This document shows positions 18,801 to 25,422 of a DNA stretch of 35,698 bases, one piece after another. Source of the stretch: Planctomicrobium piriforme (GTDB lineage Bacteria; Planctomycetota; Planctomycetia; Planctomycetales; Planctomycetaceae); assembly GCA_945860955.1 (NCBI GenBank), contig CAMATH010000087.1:1-35698 (forward strand), in the 5' to 3' direction. Within the stretch, counting starts at the first letter, position 1. Each line of letters starts with the position of its first letter. A program made the position numbers and the translations under genes. Under the pieces are notes generated by a model. It did no database searches. It was not told the DNA's origin and was given only the letters and a program-made list of their open reading frames with translations.

Positions 18801-19376
18801 GTGTCGCATTCGCTCGCCCCGGACGACGCCACCACGTTGGGCAATCTGGTCCATCGAGCGCTTGAACTGCTTCAGGAAGATCCCGCAGAGACGTTGGACC
18901 GGGTCATTCGCGCTGCGCCGATTGAAGTTTCCGAGTCAATTCGAGCGGCCGCAGCCCGGTGTGTTGAGCGATTGAGACACAGTGACTTGTTTGAAGAACT
19001 GCGTCGGCTTCCCGCGACGCACCGCGAAATCGACTTTCTGCTTCCCTGGCCGACCGCCAGTGACGATCAAAAGCCCGATTCCCGGATGATCGCCGGCCAG
19101 ATCGACGCGCTCATTCCTGGGGCGGGGGGCTGGTCGGTTGTGGATTACAAGACGGCGAAGCCGGCGGCTCGGGGGGAACTGGCGCGGTGCGCGCTGGCGA
19201 AATACGGGATCCAACTGGGGGTGTACTGCCTGGCGGTCACGCGACTGACGGGACGACTGCCCGTTCGGCTGGAACTGGTCTACCTTCCCAGTGCGACCCG
19301 TTTGTGGATTGTGCCCACGCAGAAATTTCTTGACCGAATCGTTTCGCTGGTTCAGGAGACGGCCGGCCCGGAATGA
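15828..19376 (+). CDS. addA: AddA-like UvrD/Rep superfamily helicase with C-terminal nuclease domain
   Basis: 1182 residues from the ATG at 15828; the 24-residue upstream extension of the frame overlaps the end of the Uma2 gene and was excluded. Helicase motifs in order: Q-motif region AYTNEQATAI, Walker A AGAGCGKT (Lys29), motif II MVDEFQDTD, motif III KQSIYRFRRAEP, motif IV LTGNFRSQP, motif V MTIHQSKGLEFPVVVLADM and motif VI LLYVATTRAADLLIL. The C-terminal domain has QIDAL (Asp1093), VVDYKT (Asp1106, Lys1108) and QLGVY, the RecB/AddA-type exonuclease signature. AddA works with AddB to process double-strand breaks for recombination. No addB is present in the window; it would be expected just upstream, where a Uma2 gene sits instead. 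The symbol is therefore tentative. Confidence 0.88.
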   Translation: MPAYTNEQATAINTREVSVALSAGAGCGKTFVLTQRFLAQIAPGENAADLSSVVAITFTDRAAREMRERVRRMCRERLAQCPPEEADHWQKLVREVDSARISTIHSFCMTLLRSHAVEAGIDPQSRLFDETTGGAFLRRSLVKSLHDLLVARDPDAMELVQAFNWEGVLGRLEILTPQRYRLDPAEWMAKSPEELADHWIAVWNGEAVPKLLKRLVESRVTQNVVRLLAAHETDHPVMAERRQTLLAEIPALPDSGDPLAAIEKLVAAAGIRGGGTKKNWVCEEVYNDIRDGFSDLRKALNDLMEKLDFDRDLAIESARISLAALRVADRAGREYDQRKRDEGWLDFDDLLISASELLRKFPEVCRRAANGMSLLMVDEFQDTDRLQAEIVKRLCGDELTRGKLFLVGDVKQSIYRFRRAEPRVFRELRELLPIPGRLPLTGNFRSQPAVLQFVNALCDGALGGEYEALSPQTPQVSIDPCIEFLFAMESAEPIPSASPPASTTESEEGESIAEAGKETVADQRRREAAWIARRLRQLLDDKVPRVREKDPATGNYHLRPVDPRDIVILFRAMTDVRYYEGALRELEVDHYVVGGRAFYSQQEIYDIVNLCLVLDEPDDEVALIGLLRSPFFALTDDDLLLARIEEVTADPNSENPAAQALATLDELRQLAPRTTVAELLQAAIDTTGYDAALLTEFLGDRKLANLRKLIDLARDFDRTGMFTLADFARHLSSAVAEESRESLAATHPESSNVVRLMTIHQSKGLEFPVVVLADMNRVTGHGQVGPQFDEKLGPLVSVPRKFSRETTHLGRQAYAVLEADEDLAEIQRLLYVATTRAADLLILSASLRERDAGFEIKHPWMQLLQERFDLRTGQPRMEPGTGGVSTLAKYSGKIPAIHIHQARPEIAASAPGTEPRRLPLTKLRDAVESAIPTELPDSMSLFTPGAVSRERFSVSELEELVAERLETASRNDLDELHTLVEVKLVETAGDVVSHSLAPDDATTLGNLVHRALELLQEDPAETLDRVIRAAPIEVSESIRAAAARCVERLRHSDLFEELRRLPATHREIDFLLPWPTASDDQKPDSRMIAGQIDALIPGAGGWSVVDYKTAKPAARGELARCALAKYGIQLGVYCLAVTRLTGRLPVRLELVYLPSATRLWIVPTQKFLDRIVSLVQETAGPE

Positions 19377-19711
19377 GTCGGATCCAACCTGCGTGCAAGG
19401 CCCTTGAGTCAAACTGCGACGCAAAATGCGAAACCCACCACACGATCCATTTTGAATCGTTTCGGACGAACTGTTTCATATTGCGTCGCGCTCACCGCGA
19501 TTGACGTTCTGGTTCACCAGAATTCCCGACTTTGTCAAATTTGCTTTACCGGAGAGCTGCCCACTGGCTTCGGGTTGCGGTTCCTCATATTATGAAATAA
19601 TAGGCATCACTTGTGCTTTAGCTTGTGAAGGTACCGATTCATCGCATGAGGTAATTCGAAACGAGGTGCGTGTTCGCCTCACTGAACGTGGCGGTCGGCT
19701 GAGGGTGTTCC
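19377..19711 (+). promoter_or_regulatory. Regulatory region of the hybrid histidine kinase with two small palindromes
   Basis: 335 bp without a gene, noticeably richer in A/T than its surroundings. It holds two compact palindromes: TTCTGG-TTCA-CCAGAA (19507-19522) and TATTAT-GAA-ATAATA (19588-19602). The second also offers TATTAT as a possible -10 element, but no good -35 accompanies it. They are candidate operators or leader hairpins for the gene at 19712. The link is by position only. Confidence 0.35.
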
Positions 19712-22700
19712 ATGACAACGACGGGTGAAGTTTCATTGGCTGCGGTGATTGACGCCGCCACGCAGGTGGCGATCGTCGCGACCGATCTCTCGGGCGTGAT
19801 CACCCATTTCAACTCGGGGGCCGAGCAGATGTTGGGGTACCGCCGGTCGGAGGTGGTCGGCCGGCAATCGCCTGTGATATTTCACCTGGAGTCGGAAATC
19901 CGCGAACACGGCACCCGGTTGCGGGCTGAGTTTGGTGATCTGCCGGAAGAGTTTCCCGTCTTCGTCGAACGGGCGCGGCGGGGTCACTACGAAGAGCGGG
20001 AATGGACGTACGTCCGGAAGGATGGCAGCCGGCTGACGGTTTCTCTGGTGGTCACCGCGGTGCGCGATGCTCGTTCGGTGATCGTGGGTTATGTGGGTGT
20101 GGCCCGCGACGTCTCCGACCGGATCAAGACCGAGGCGGCGCTGCGTCGGGGAGAGGCGCTCAAGTCGGCGATCCTGGAAGCGGCTTTGGACGCAGTCCTG
20201 ACGATTGATCATCAGGGATCGATCCTCGAGTTCAACCCGGCCGCCGAGCGAATCCTGGGATTCCCCCGCTGGCAGGCGATCGGCAGACGACTCAGCGACC
20301 TGATCATTCCGGAACGCTTCCGCGAAGCACATGAGCGTGGTCTGGCGAAGTACCTGGAGACCGGCGAGGGGCCGGTTCTGGGTCGGCGGATCGAGATCTT
20401 CGCGTTGCGTGCTGACGGGGTCGAAATCCCGGTCGAACTCGAAATCGCCGTCGTTCCCCAAGAGTCTCCACCGGTCTTTTCGGCGTATATTCGAGATATT
20501 TCCGACCGTAAACGCGCGGAGGAACAACTCCGCGATCGCGAAGCGCGGTTGCGGTCGATCGTTGAGACCGCCGTTGACGCGATTATTGTCATCGACGAAC
20601 GCGGAATCATTGAGTCGTATAACCCCGGGGCCGAGCAGATTTTTGGATATTCAGCGGCGGAGGCGAGCGGGCAGAACGTCACACTGCTGATGAATCCTCC
20701 CGACGCGCTGGAGCATGGGGCGCGGATCAGGCGGTTTATGACGACCGGTGTCACCCAGATCATCGGGACCCCGCGCGATGTGTATGCTCGCCGCAAGGAT
20801 GGGACCGAGATTTGTATTGAATTGTCTGTCAGCGAAATGCGGATCGGCGAGGCCCGGAAATTCACCGGCATCGCGCGCGACGTCACCCTTCGAAATCGCA
20901 ATCGAACGGCCCTCGCCGCGACAAATTCGCTGTTGGAATCGATCCGCCAGGCGCAATCGCAATTCATCGCCAAAGACCGCGATTCCAATGTGTTTGAGGC
21001 GCTGCTCGCGTCGGCGCTAAAGCTCACGGACAGTGCCCATGGGTTCCTGGGGGAAGCGTTGTTTGACGACCAGGGACGGCCCTACTTGAGAATGCGGGCG
21101 ATCTCGAATGTCGCCTGGGATGATGCGACCCGCAAGTTGTATCAAGACTCCAAGGGGCAGGGTCTGGAGTTTCACAATCTCGAAAACCTGTTTGGACGGG
21201 TGTTGGCGACGGCGAAGCCGCTAATTAGCAATTGCCCCGCGAACGACGAACGCCGCGGCGGACTGCCTTCGGGACACCAGCCGCTCGACAGTTTTCTGGG
21301 AGTGCCGATCTGTTTGGGAAAGAACCTGGTGGGCATTGTCGGTTTGGCGAATCGTCCCGGGGGTTATTTCGAGGAGATGGTCGACTATCTCGAACCCTTC
21401 CTGCGAACCTGCGCCACCATCATTCAAGGAGATCGCGGCGAACACGCCCGCCAGCGAGCGGAACGGGAATTGCAAGAGGCTAAGCAGGTGGCTGAGTCTG
21501 CCAACCGAGCCAAGAGCGAATTCCTCGCCAACATGAGCCATGAAGTGCGCACCCCGATGGCCGCGGTGCTGGGCTTTTCGGAGATGTTGCTCAATCACGG
21601 ACTCTCTCAGTCTGAACGCGACAAGGCCATTCAATCGATTCGGCTGAACGGACAGCATTTGATGCAGATCATCGACGACATCCTCGACCTCACCAAGATC
21701 GAGGCCCAGAAACTGGTTCTGGAGTATATGCCGTACTCCCCCTGGCAGATCGTTCAGGAAGTGCTGTCGTTGTTGCGCGTCCGAGCCAGCGAACGCTCGA
21801 TCGCGCTATCGGTTCGGGCTGAAGGAGTTGTTCCCAAGCTCGCAATGGTCGACCCCACACGGGTCAGGCAAATCCTGGTCAACTTTGTCAGTAACGCCTT
21901 GAAATTCACCCCCGCCGGCGGGCAGGTGCGGGTGCGGTTTTGGTGTTTCAACGAAGACCCGCAGGCGGAACCGTTGGTGTGCATGTCGGTCGAAGACACG
22001 GGAATCGGGATCGCCCGCGAGCAGCTCGAACGACTCTTTGAACCGTTTCAGCAGGCCGATACGTCGACGACTCGCAGGTTCGGTGGCACCGGGTTGGGGC
22101 TCAGTATCTCGATGCGGCTTGCCGAGGCGATGGGGGGAGAGATCACCGTCACGAGTGAAGAGGGACGGGGGAGTGAGTTCACGTTGCGGATCCCCGTGGG
22201 GATCAGCCGTCGGCAGATGGGATGGGTCGACGCCGCGGAACTGGAATCGGCCTGGGTCTCACCGCGATTGCCATCGGATACCACCGTCCCCACGCGAATG
22301 AACGGCCGGATCCTGCTGGCGGAGGACAATCCCGACATTCAGACCGTGGTGGTGGCGCATCTGGAGTCGGCCGGCCTGGAAGTCGAAGTCGCCTCCAACG
22401 GGCAAGAGGCGGTGTGTCTCGCGCAGTCCGGGAAATTCGACGTCATACTCATGGACATGCAGATGCCGAAACTCGACGGGTATGGCGCGACCAGCTCTTT
22501 GAGGCAGTCGGGTTATCGCGGACCGATCCTGGCGCTGACGGCTCACGCGTTCGCGGAAGACCGCGCCCGCTGCCTGAAGGTCGGTTGCACCGAACATCTG
22601 TCGAAACCGATCACGCGTGAACTGCTGCTGGAGACCATTTCCAGGTACCTCGCGAAACGGGAACAGACGCATCCCGCCTCCACCGCTCCCCCCAAAAACA

Positions 22701-23047
22701 GCAGCTCCGATTCACCGCCCGAGACGCCCGTCAGTCGGGAGCGCGGGGCCGCCGACAATGGCTTGAATCAGCTCCAGCGGGGCTTTGTCAGCCGACTTCC
22801 CGAACGCGTGCGGGAGATTGAGCAGGCGCTCGCGGAAAGCGATCTGACGAAGCTCAAAAGCCTCGCTCATCGGACAAAAGGGGTGGGGGGCATGTATGGC
22901 TTTCCGGAACTGTCGGAAGCGGGGGGCGCTTTGGAGCTGGCCGTCCGTGAGGAACAGCCCCGGGAGTCGTTGGCGCAACTGGTGCAACGCTACTCGGCGG
23001 TCTGTGCCGACATTGTGAAGCGCACGGCGGCCGCTGCGAATAACTGA
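19712..23047 (+). CDS. Hybrid sensor histidine kinase (PAS x3, GAF, HisKA, HATPase, receiver, HPt)
   Basis: 1111 residues. Three PAS domains lie at about 6-130, 145-265 and 270-390 (markers ITHFNSGAEQMLGY, ILEFNPAAERILGF, IESYNPGAEQIFGY). A GAF domain follows at about 430-570, and a coiled-coil linker. The HisKA box FLANMSHEVRTPMAAVLGF contains phospho-accepting His610. The HATPase has FVSNALKFTPAG, VEDTGIGIA and FGGTGLGLSIS. The receiver carries acceptor Asp915 in VILMDMQMPKLDG, and the HPt domain carries His1053 in SLAHRTKGVGGMYG. All phosphorelay residues are present, so a complete His-Asp-His relay is predicted. No transmembrane helix is visible, pointing to a cytoplasmic sensor. No response regulator gene is adjacent, so its output partner is elsewhere. 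The ATG at 19712 directly precedes an N-terminal helix leading into PAS1. Confidence 0.93.
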   Translation: MTTTGEVSLAAVIDAATQVAIVATDLSGVITHFNSGAEQMLGYRRSEVVGRQSPVIFHLESEIREHGTRLRAEFGDLPEEFPVFVERARRGHYEEREWTYVRKDGSRLTVSLVVTAVRDARSVIVGYVGVARDVSDRIKTEAALRRGEALKSAILEAALDAVLTIDHQGSILEFNPAAERILGFPRWQAIGRRLSDLIIPERFREAHERGLAKYLETGEGPVLGRRIEIFALRADGVEIPVELEIAVVPQESPPVFSAYIRDISDRKRAEEQLRDREARLRSIVETAVDAIIVIDERGIIESYNPGAEQIFGYSAAEASGQNVTLLMNPPDALEHGARIRRFMTTGVTQIIGTPRDVYARRKDGTEICIELSVSEMRIGEARKFTGIARDVTLRNRNRTALAATNSLLESIRQAQSQFIAKDRDSNVFEALLASALKLTDSAHGFLGEALFDDQGRPYLRMRAISNVAWDDATRKLYQDSKGQGLEFHNLENLFGRVLATAKPLISNCPANDERRGGLPSGHQPLDSFLGVPICLGKNLVGIVGLANRPGGYFEEMVDYLEPFLRTCATIIQGDRGEHARQRAERELQEAKQVAESANRAKSEFLANMSHEVRTPMAAVLGFSEMLLNHGLSQSERDKAIQSIRLNGQHLMQIIDDILDLTKIEAQKLVLEYMPYSPWQIVQEVLSLLRVRASERSIALSVRAEGVVPKLAMVDPTRVRQILVNFVSNALKFTPAGGQVRVRFWCFNEDPQAEPLVCMSVEDTGIGIAREQLERLFEPFQQADTSTTRRFGGTGLGLSISMRLAEAMGGEITVTSEEGRGSEFTLRIPVGISRRQMGWVDAAELESAWVSPRLPSDTTVPTRMNGRILLAEDNPDIQTVVVAHLESAGLEVEVASNGQEAVCLAQSGKFDVILMDMQMPKLDGYGATSSLRQSGYRGPILALTAHAFAEDRARCLKVGCTEHLSKPITRELLLETISRYLAKREQTHPASTAPPKNSSSDSPPETPVSRERGAADNGLNQLQRGFVSRLPERVREIEQALAESDLTKLKSLAHRTKGVGGMYGFPELSEAGGALELAVREEQPRESLAQLVQRYSAVCADIVKRTAAAANN

Positions 23048-23059
23048 AAAGCCGGTCGA

Positions 23060-23085
23060 GCAGTTACCCGACTGCGGTTCCTTTT
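23060..23085 (+). terminator. Weak intrinsic terminator after the hybrid kinase
   Basis: GCAGT (23060-23064) pairs with ACTGC (23071-23075) around a six-base loop, followed by GGTTCCTTTTG. The stem is only 5 bp and the T-run is 4, so this is a moderate candidate, placed 12 nt after the stop. Confidence 0.4.
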
Positions 23086-23155
23086 GTACTCAACTCGCGG
23101 AGCGCGACGAGAGAAGTCCGATTCGTCTCGAACCGGTCGCGAGGTTGGTTATGCC

Positions 23156-23207
23156 CTCGTTCCCAGGCTCTGCCTGGGAACGCACTTTCCGAAGCTCTGC
23201 TTCGTAG
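23156..23207 (+). repeat. REP unit 1 (two-hairpin repeat)
   Basis: Hairpin H1 is CGTTCCCAGGC-TCT-GCCTGGGAACG, an 11-bp stem. After a short linker comes H2, CGAAGC-TCT-GCTTCG, then GTAG. This is the reference copy for the six units around the RAYT gene. Confidence 0.85.
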
Positions 23208-23224
23208 TGTTTCAATCAGACTGT

Positions 23225-23276
23225 CCACGAAGCAGAGCTTCGGACGAGCCGTTCCCAGGCGGAGCCTGGGAACGAG
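23225..23276 (-). repeat. REP unit 2, inverted
   Basis: The reverse complement matches unit 1: H2 (CGAAGC-AGA-GCTTCG as read on plus) then H1 with a GGA loop. Loop and linker bases differ while both stems are kept. Confidence 0.85.
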
Positions 23277-23289
23277 AATATGTCGCGTC

Positions 23290-23347
23290 TGGTTCCCAGG
23301 CTCTGCCTGGGAACCATGCGTCCGAAGCTCTGCTTCCTGCTTCGTAG
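23290..23347 (+). repeat. REP unit 3
   Basis: H1 is GGTTCCCAGGC-TCT-GCCTGGGAACC; the outer C-G pair of unit 1 is replaced by G-C, a compensatory change that keeps the stem. H2 follows, with a small duplication CTGCTTC before CGTAG. Confidence 0.85.
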
Positions 23348-23436
23348 CCCGTCGCGGTCGTCCCACAGAGGCTGACACCGGTCCAGAACGACAACAATCA
23401 CTGGAATTCAGTCAGCGGATCACGACAATAAAACTG

Positions 23437-23487
23437 CCGCGAAGCAGAGCTTCGGGCGGGGCGTTGCCCGGCAGCGCCTGGGAATGG
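23437..23487 (-). repeat. REP unit 4, inverted and partly decayed
   Basis: H2 (CGAAGC-AGA-GCTTCG) is intact. H1 is degraded (CGTTGCCCGGCAGCGCCTGG). It ends about 24 nt before the RAYT start codon. Confidence 0.7.
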
Positions 23488-23510
23488 GTTTCTGTCATCC
23501 GGAGTTTGAC

Positions 23511-24047
23511 ATGTCTCGAACCAGATACCGAGTTTTCGAAGACTACTATCCGTACTTTATGACCTGCACAGTGGTTGGCTGGCTTCCGTTGTTTACGCGC
23601 CCGGCGATCGCCAATTTCGTTCTTGACGCCTGGCGCTTTGCGCAGCGCGAGCGAAAGTTCGAATTGCTGGGCTACGTGATTCTCGAAAATCATCTGCACC
23701 TGATCGCAAAGGCGCCGGGGCTGTCGGAGGTGATGCGGCGGTTCAAGTCGTACACGGCGCGACAAACCATCGACTATCTCACGGAACGGGGCGAGAAGTC
23801 GATACTCGCACAACTGGCCGCCGAGCGTTTAAGCCACAAGGTCGATAGCGACTATCAGGTGTGGCAGGAGGGGAATCACCCGAAACAGATTCAAACGGAT
23901 TCTGTAATGTGGCAGAAGCTGGAGTACATCCACTTCAACCCGCTTCGCCGGGGTTATGTCGACGATCCATTGCACTGGCGCTATAGCAGCGCTCGAAACT
24001 ACGCGAAGCAACCGGGCCTGATCGACGTGATTACGGATTGGATGTAG
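23511..24047 (+). CDS. rayT: REP-associated tyrosine transposase (RAYT, Y1/IS200-like)
   Basis: 178 residues from the ATG at 23511; CCGGAG at 23499-23504 gives a good ribosome site 6 nt away. An earlier in-frame ATG at 23484 lies inside REP unit 4 and lacks such a site. The HUH motif is ENHLHLIAK (His61, His63), and the catalytic tyrosine is Tyr81 in RRFKSYTARQ. The C-terminal RAYT signature is present: KLEYIHFNPLRRGYVDDPLH followed by WRYSSARNY. RAYTs cut and rejoin single-stranded REP hairpins and are usually single-copy, domesticated enzymes. Four REP units lie before it and two after, in alternating orientation, the expected arrangement for a RAYT and its substrates. The full length and intact active site suggest it is functional. 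Confidence 0.93.
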   Translation: MSRTRYRVFEDYYPYFMTCTVVGWLPLFTRPAIANFVLDAWRFAQRERKFELLGYVILENHLHLIAKAPGLSEVMRRFKSYTARQTIDYLTERGEKSILAQLAAERLSHKVDSDYQVWQEGNHPKQIQTDSVMWQKLEYIHFNPLRRGYVDDPLHWRYSSARNYAKQPGLIDVITDWM

Positions 24048-24065
24048 TCCCACCCCCTCCTTCCC

Positions 24066-24115
24066 CTCGTTCCCAGGCTCTGCCTGGGAACGCACCGTTC
24101 GAAGCTCTGCTTCGT
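24066..24115 (+). repeat. REP unit 5
   Basis: H1 is identical to that of unit 1 (CGTTCCCAGGC-TCT-GCCTGGGAACG), then H2 CGAAGC-TCT-GCTTCG and GTTG. It lies about 20 nt after the RAYT stop codon. Confidence 0.85.
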
Positions 24116-24188
24116 TGAAATGGACCGCGGCAGAAAATGCGTCGGCCGTGCCAGAAGATTGCCTAAACGTCCAGTGGTTCGGCATCGG

Positions 24189-24701
24189 TCACGAAGCGGA
24201 GCTTCGGACGCCTCGTTCCCAGTCAGAGCCTGGGAACGAGGTCTGCGGAGCGTTTTTCCGCGAGGGAATCGTCATCACCGGACAGTCGGCGTGCTGCACC
24301 ACCCGTTCGGCGACACTTCCCGCCAGGAAGTGGCCGATCATTCCCCGTCCGTGTGTGCCCAGTACAATCAGGTCGATGTTCCGCTCGGCGGCATACTTGA
24401 CGATTTCGTTCGCCGCGTTCCCAATCCGTGTCGCTCGGTGGACAACATGGGTCGCGGCCCATTCCGCTGGGAGCAATCCAGAGAGAGCCCGTTCGGCGGC
24501 CTGTTTCATGTCGAGCAGGTAATTCTGCGGCAGAGACAGAGCAGATCCCGGCTCGGGCATCATGAGCAGCGCGTCTTCGAGTACGTGCAGCAGGTGCAGC
24601 TCGGCACCAAACCGCTCGGCGAATTCACAGGCCGCCACCTGGGCGGTCCGCGAACAATCACTGAAATCGGTGGGAAACAAAACCTGTTTCAGCGCGATCA
24701 T
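24189..24701 (-). CDS. Universal stress protein (UspA family) with REP-encoded tail
   Basis: 170 residues. The family start is clear: MIALKQVLFPTDFSDCS. The C-terminal nucleotide site GTHGRGMIGHFLAGSVAE fits G-2x-G-9x-G-S of the ATP-binding Usp class, followed by the usual last strand VVQHADCPVMTIP. Typical proteins end within a few residues of that strand. Here about 17 more residues follow (TSFPGSDWERGVRSSAS), all encoded by REP unit 6, including the stop codon. Usp proteins are cytoplasmic, bind ATP and support stress survival. csrA lies 24 bp upstream on the same strand, so the two are probably co-transcribed from the promoter at 25095-25123. No Shine-Dalgarno is seen, which would fit translational coupling. 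Confidence 0.92.
   Translation of the reverse strand: MIALKQVLFPTDFSDCSRTAQVAACEFAERFGAELHLLHVLEDALLMMPEPGSALSLPQNYLLDMKQAAERALSGLLPAEWAATHVVHRATRIGNAANEIVKYAAERNIDLIVLGTHGRGMIGHFLAGSVAERVVQHADCPVMTIPSRKNAPQTSFPGSDWERGVRSSAS
24190..24242 (-). repeat. REP unit 6, inverted, forming the 3' end of the usp gene
   Basis: On the minus strand it reads H1 (CGTTCCCAG...CTGGGAACG, with a shortened stem) then H2 (CGAAGC-TCC-GCTTCG) and GTGA. The frame of the stress-protein gene runs through the whole unit and uses the TGA right after H2 as its stop. Confidence 0.85.
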
Positions 24702-24725
24702 TCGACGGCCAGTCGGTGGGTGGAA

Positions 24726-24965
24726 TCAGCGGGGAATCCGGGATGGTACAGGAACCGCGACGGCAGGCGCGCCTACGGCAACCAGGGTGGCCATTGGAGC
24801 ATCGTCTTTCTCAAGTTGAAAGGTCAGCTCGGCACGCTGGATCGACACATCGCGGGGGGCGTCAATTCCCAAGCGCACTTTGCCGCCAGAGACTTGAACA
24901 ATGCGGATCCGAATGTGATTGTCGATGATCACTTCTTCGTTGATCTTGCGGGACAGAACCAACAT
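24726..24965 (-). CDS. csrA: Carbon storage regulator CsrA
   Basis: 79 residues from the ATG at 24965; AAGGAG (24979-24974) lies 8 nt upstream. The frame is open 150 nt further, but that part is the leader. The sequence MLVLSRKINEEVIIDNHI and VRLGIDAPRDVSIQRAEL is canonical CsrA. RNA-contacting residues Leu4, Arg6 and Arg44 are all present. The C-terminus is a longer-than-usual tail rich in Ala/Val/Pro (residues ~57-79). CsrA dimers bind GGA motifs in mRNA leaders and block or stabilise translation. Its own ribosome site contains AAGGA, so autoregulation is likely. In many bacteria csrA sits with flagellar genes; here it precedes a universal stress protein gene. Confidence 0.95.
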   Translation of the reverse strand: MLVLSRKINEEVIIDNHIRIRIVQVSGGKVRLGIDAPRDVSIQRAELTFQLEKDDAPMATLVAVGAPAVAVPVPSRIPR

Positions 24966-25088
24966 GGTGCGCACTCCTTCGCGAAACAAGGTTGCAGAAA
25001 CGAGAACGCCCCGGCACGACTGGGTCTGTCGTTCGGGGCGGTCCTGACTGTCCGACAGCTTCTTATCCTTCATGAATCCGAAGCTGAG
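24966..25088 (-). promoter_or_regulatory. csrA leader with five GGA motifs and a strong stem-loop
   Basis: From the predicted transcription start to the ATG the leader is about 120 nt. GGA occurs five times on the minus strand, at 25079-25077, 25068-25066, 25053-25051, 25044-25042 and 24977-24975, the last inside the ribosome site. The third lies in the loop of CTG-TCGGA-CAG. Between the fourth and fifth, GCCCCG...CGGGGC (25039-25008) encloses ACGAC...GTCGT, an 11-bp stem. GGA in loops and over the ribosome site is the known CsrA target pattern. Confidence 0.6.
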
Positions 25089-25094
25089 GTTGTC

Positions 25095-25123
25095 GTTATC
25101 ACACGGGCCGTTCATCGTGTCAA
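25095..25123 (-). promoter_or_regulatory. Sigma-70-type promoter of csrA-usp
   Basis: On the minus strand TTGACA (25123-25118) is a perfect -35 box, followed by a 17-bp spacer and GATAAC (25100-25095), which matches four of six -10 positions. Transcription should start near 25088. Confidence 0.65.
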
Positions 25124-25422
25124 TACCAGTTTTCCCGGAAAATCAACGTAGACGGCTCGCCGCGCCGCACCGGCCCCGCTGGACGCCCGGAGTGAATTGA
25201 GCGCACCGGGGCCATGAATTGGACCGACGGCGCTGCCGTTCTCGCGAACAACGTCGAATTTACTTCAACAAGAGATTTTGAAGCGGGCAGCAGCCCGATT
25301 CTCCACCCCGCAGACATTCCACTTGGGTCAAATCTCCCGGTTCGTTAACCTGTCTCGCTGCACCATTCCTCATCGCCCTTCAAGGGGCGAATCCCAAGTA
25401 TTTCACTCGCTGATACCGACAC
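25124..25422. other. Divergent intergenic region between csrA and the dehydrogenase gene
   Basis: No gene is supported. GGCCCCG (25172-25178) and CGGGGCC (25207-25213) can form a stem around 28 nt, and CTTCAA...TTGAAG (25262-25282 region) forms a smaller one. The promoter of the plus-strand gene at 25423 must be here, but I could not place it reliably. Confidence 0.35.

Noticed and set aside
24120-25151. 343-codon plus-strand frame over usp and csrA
   Set aside because: Antisense to two conserved genes and to the REP unit. It also runs through the csrA leader and promoter.
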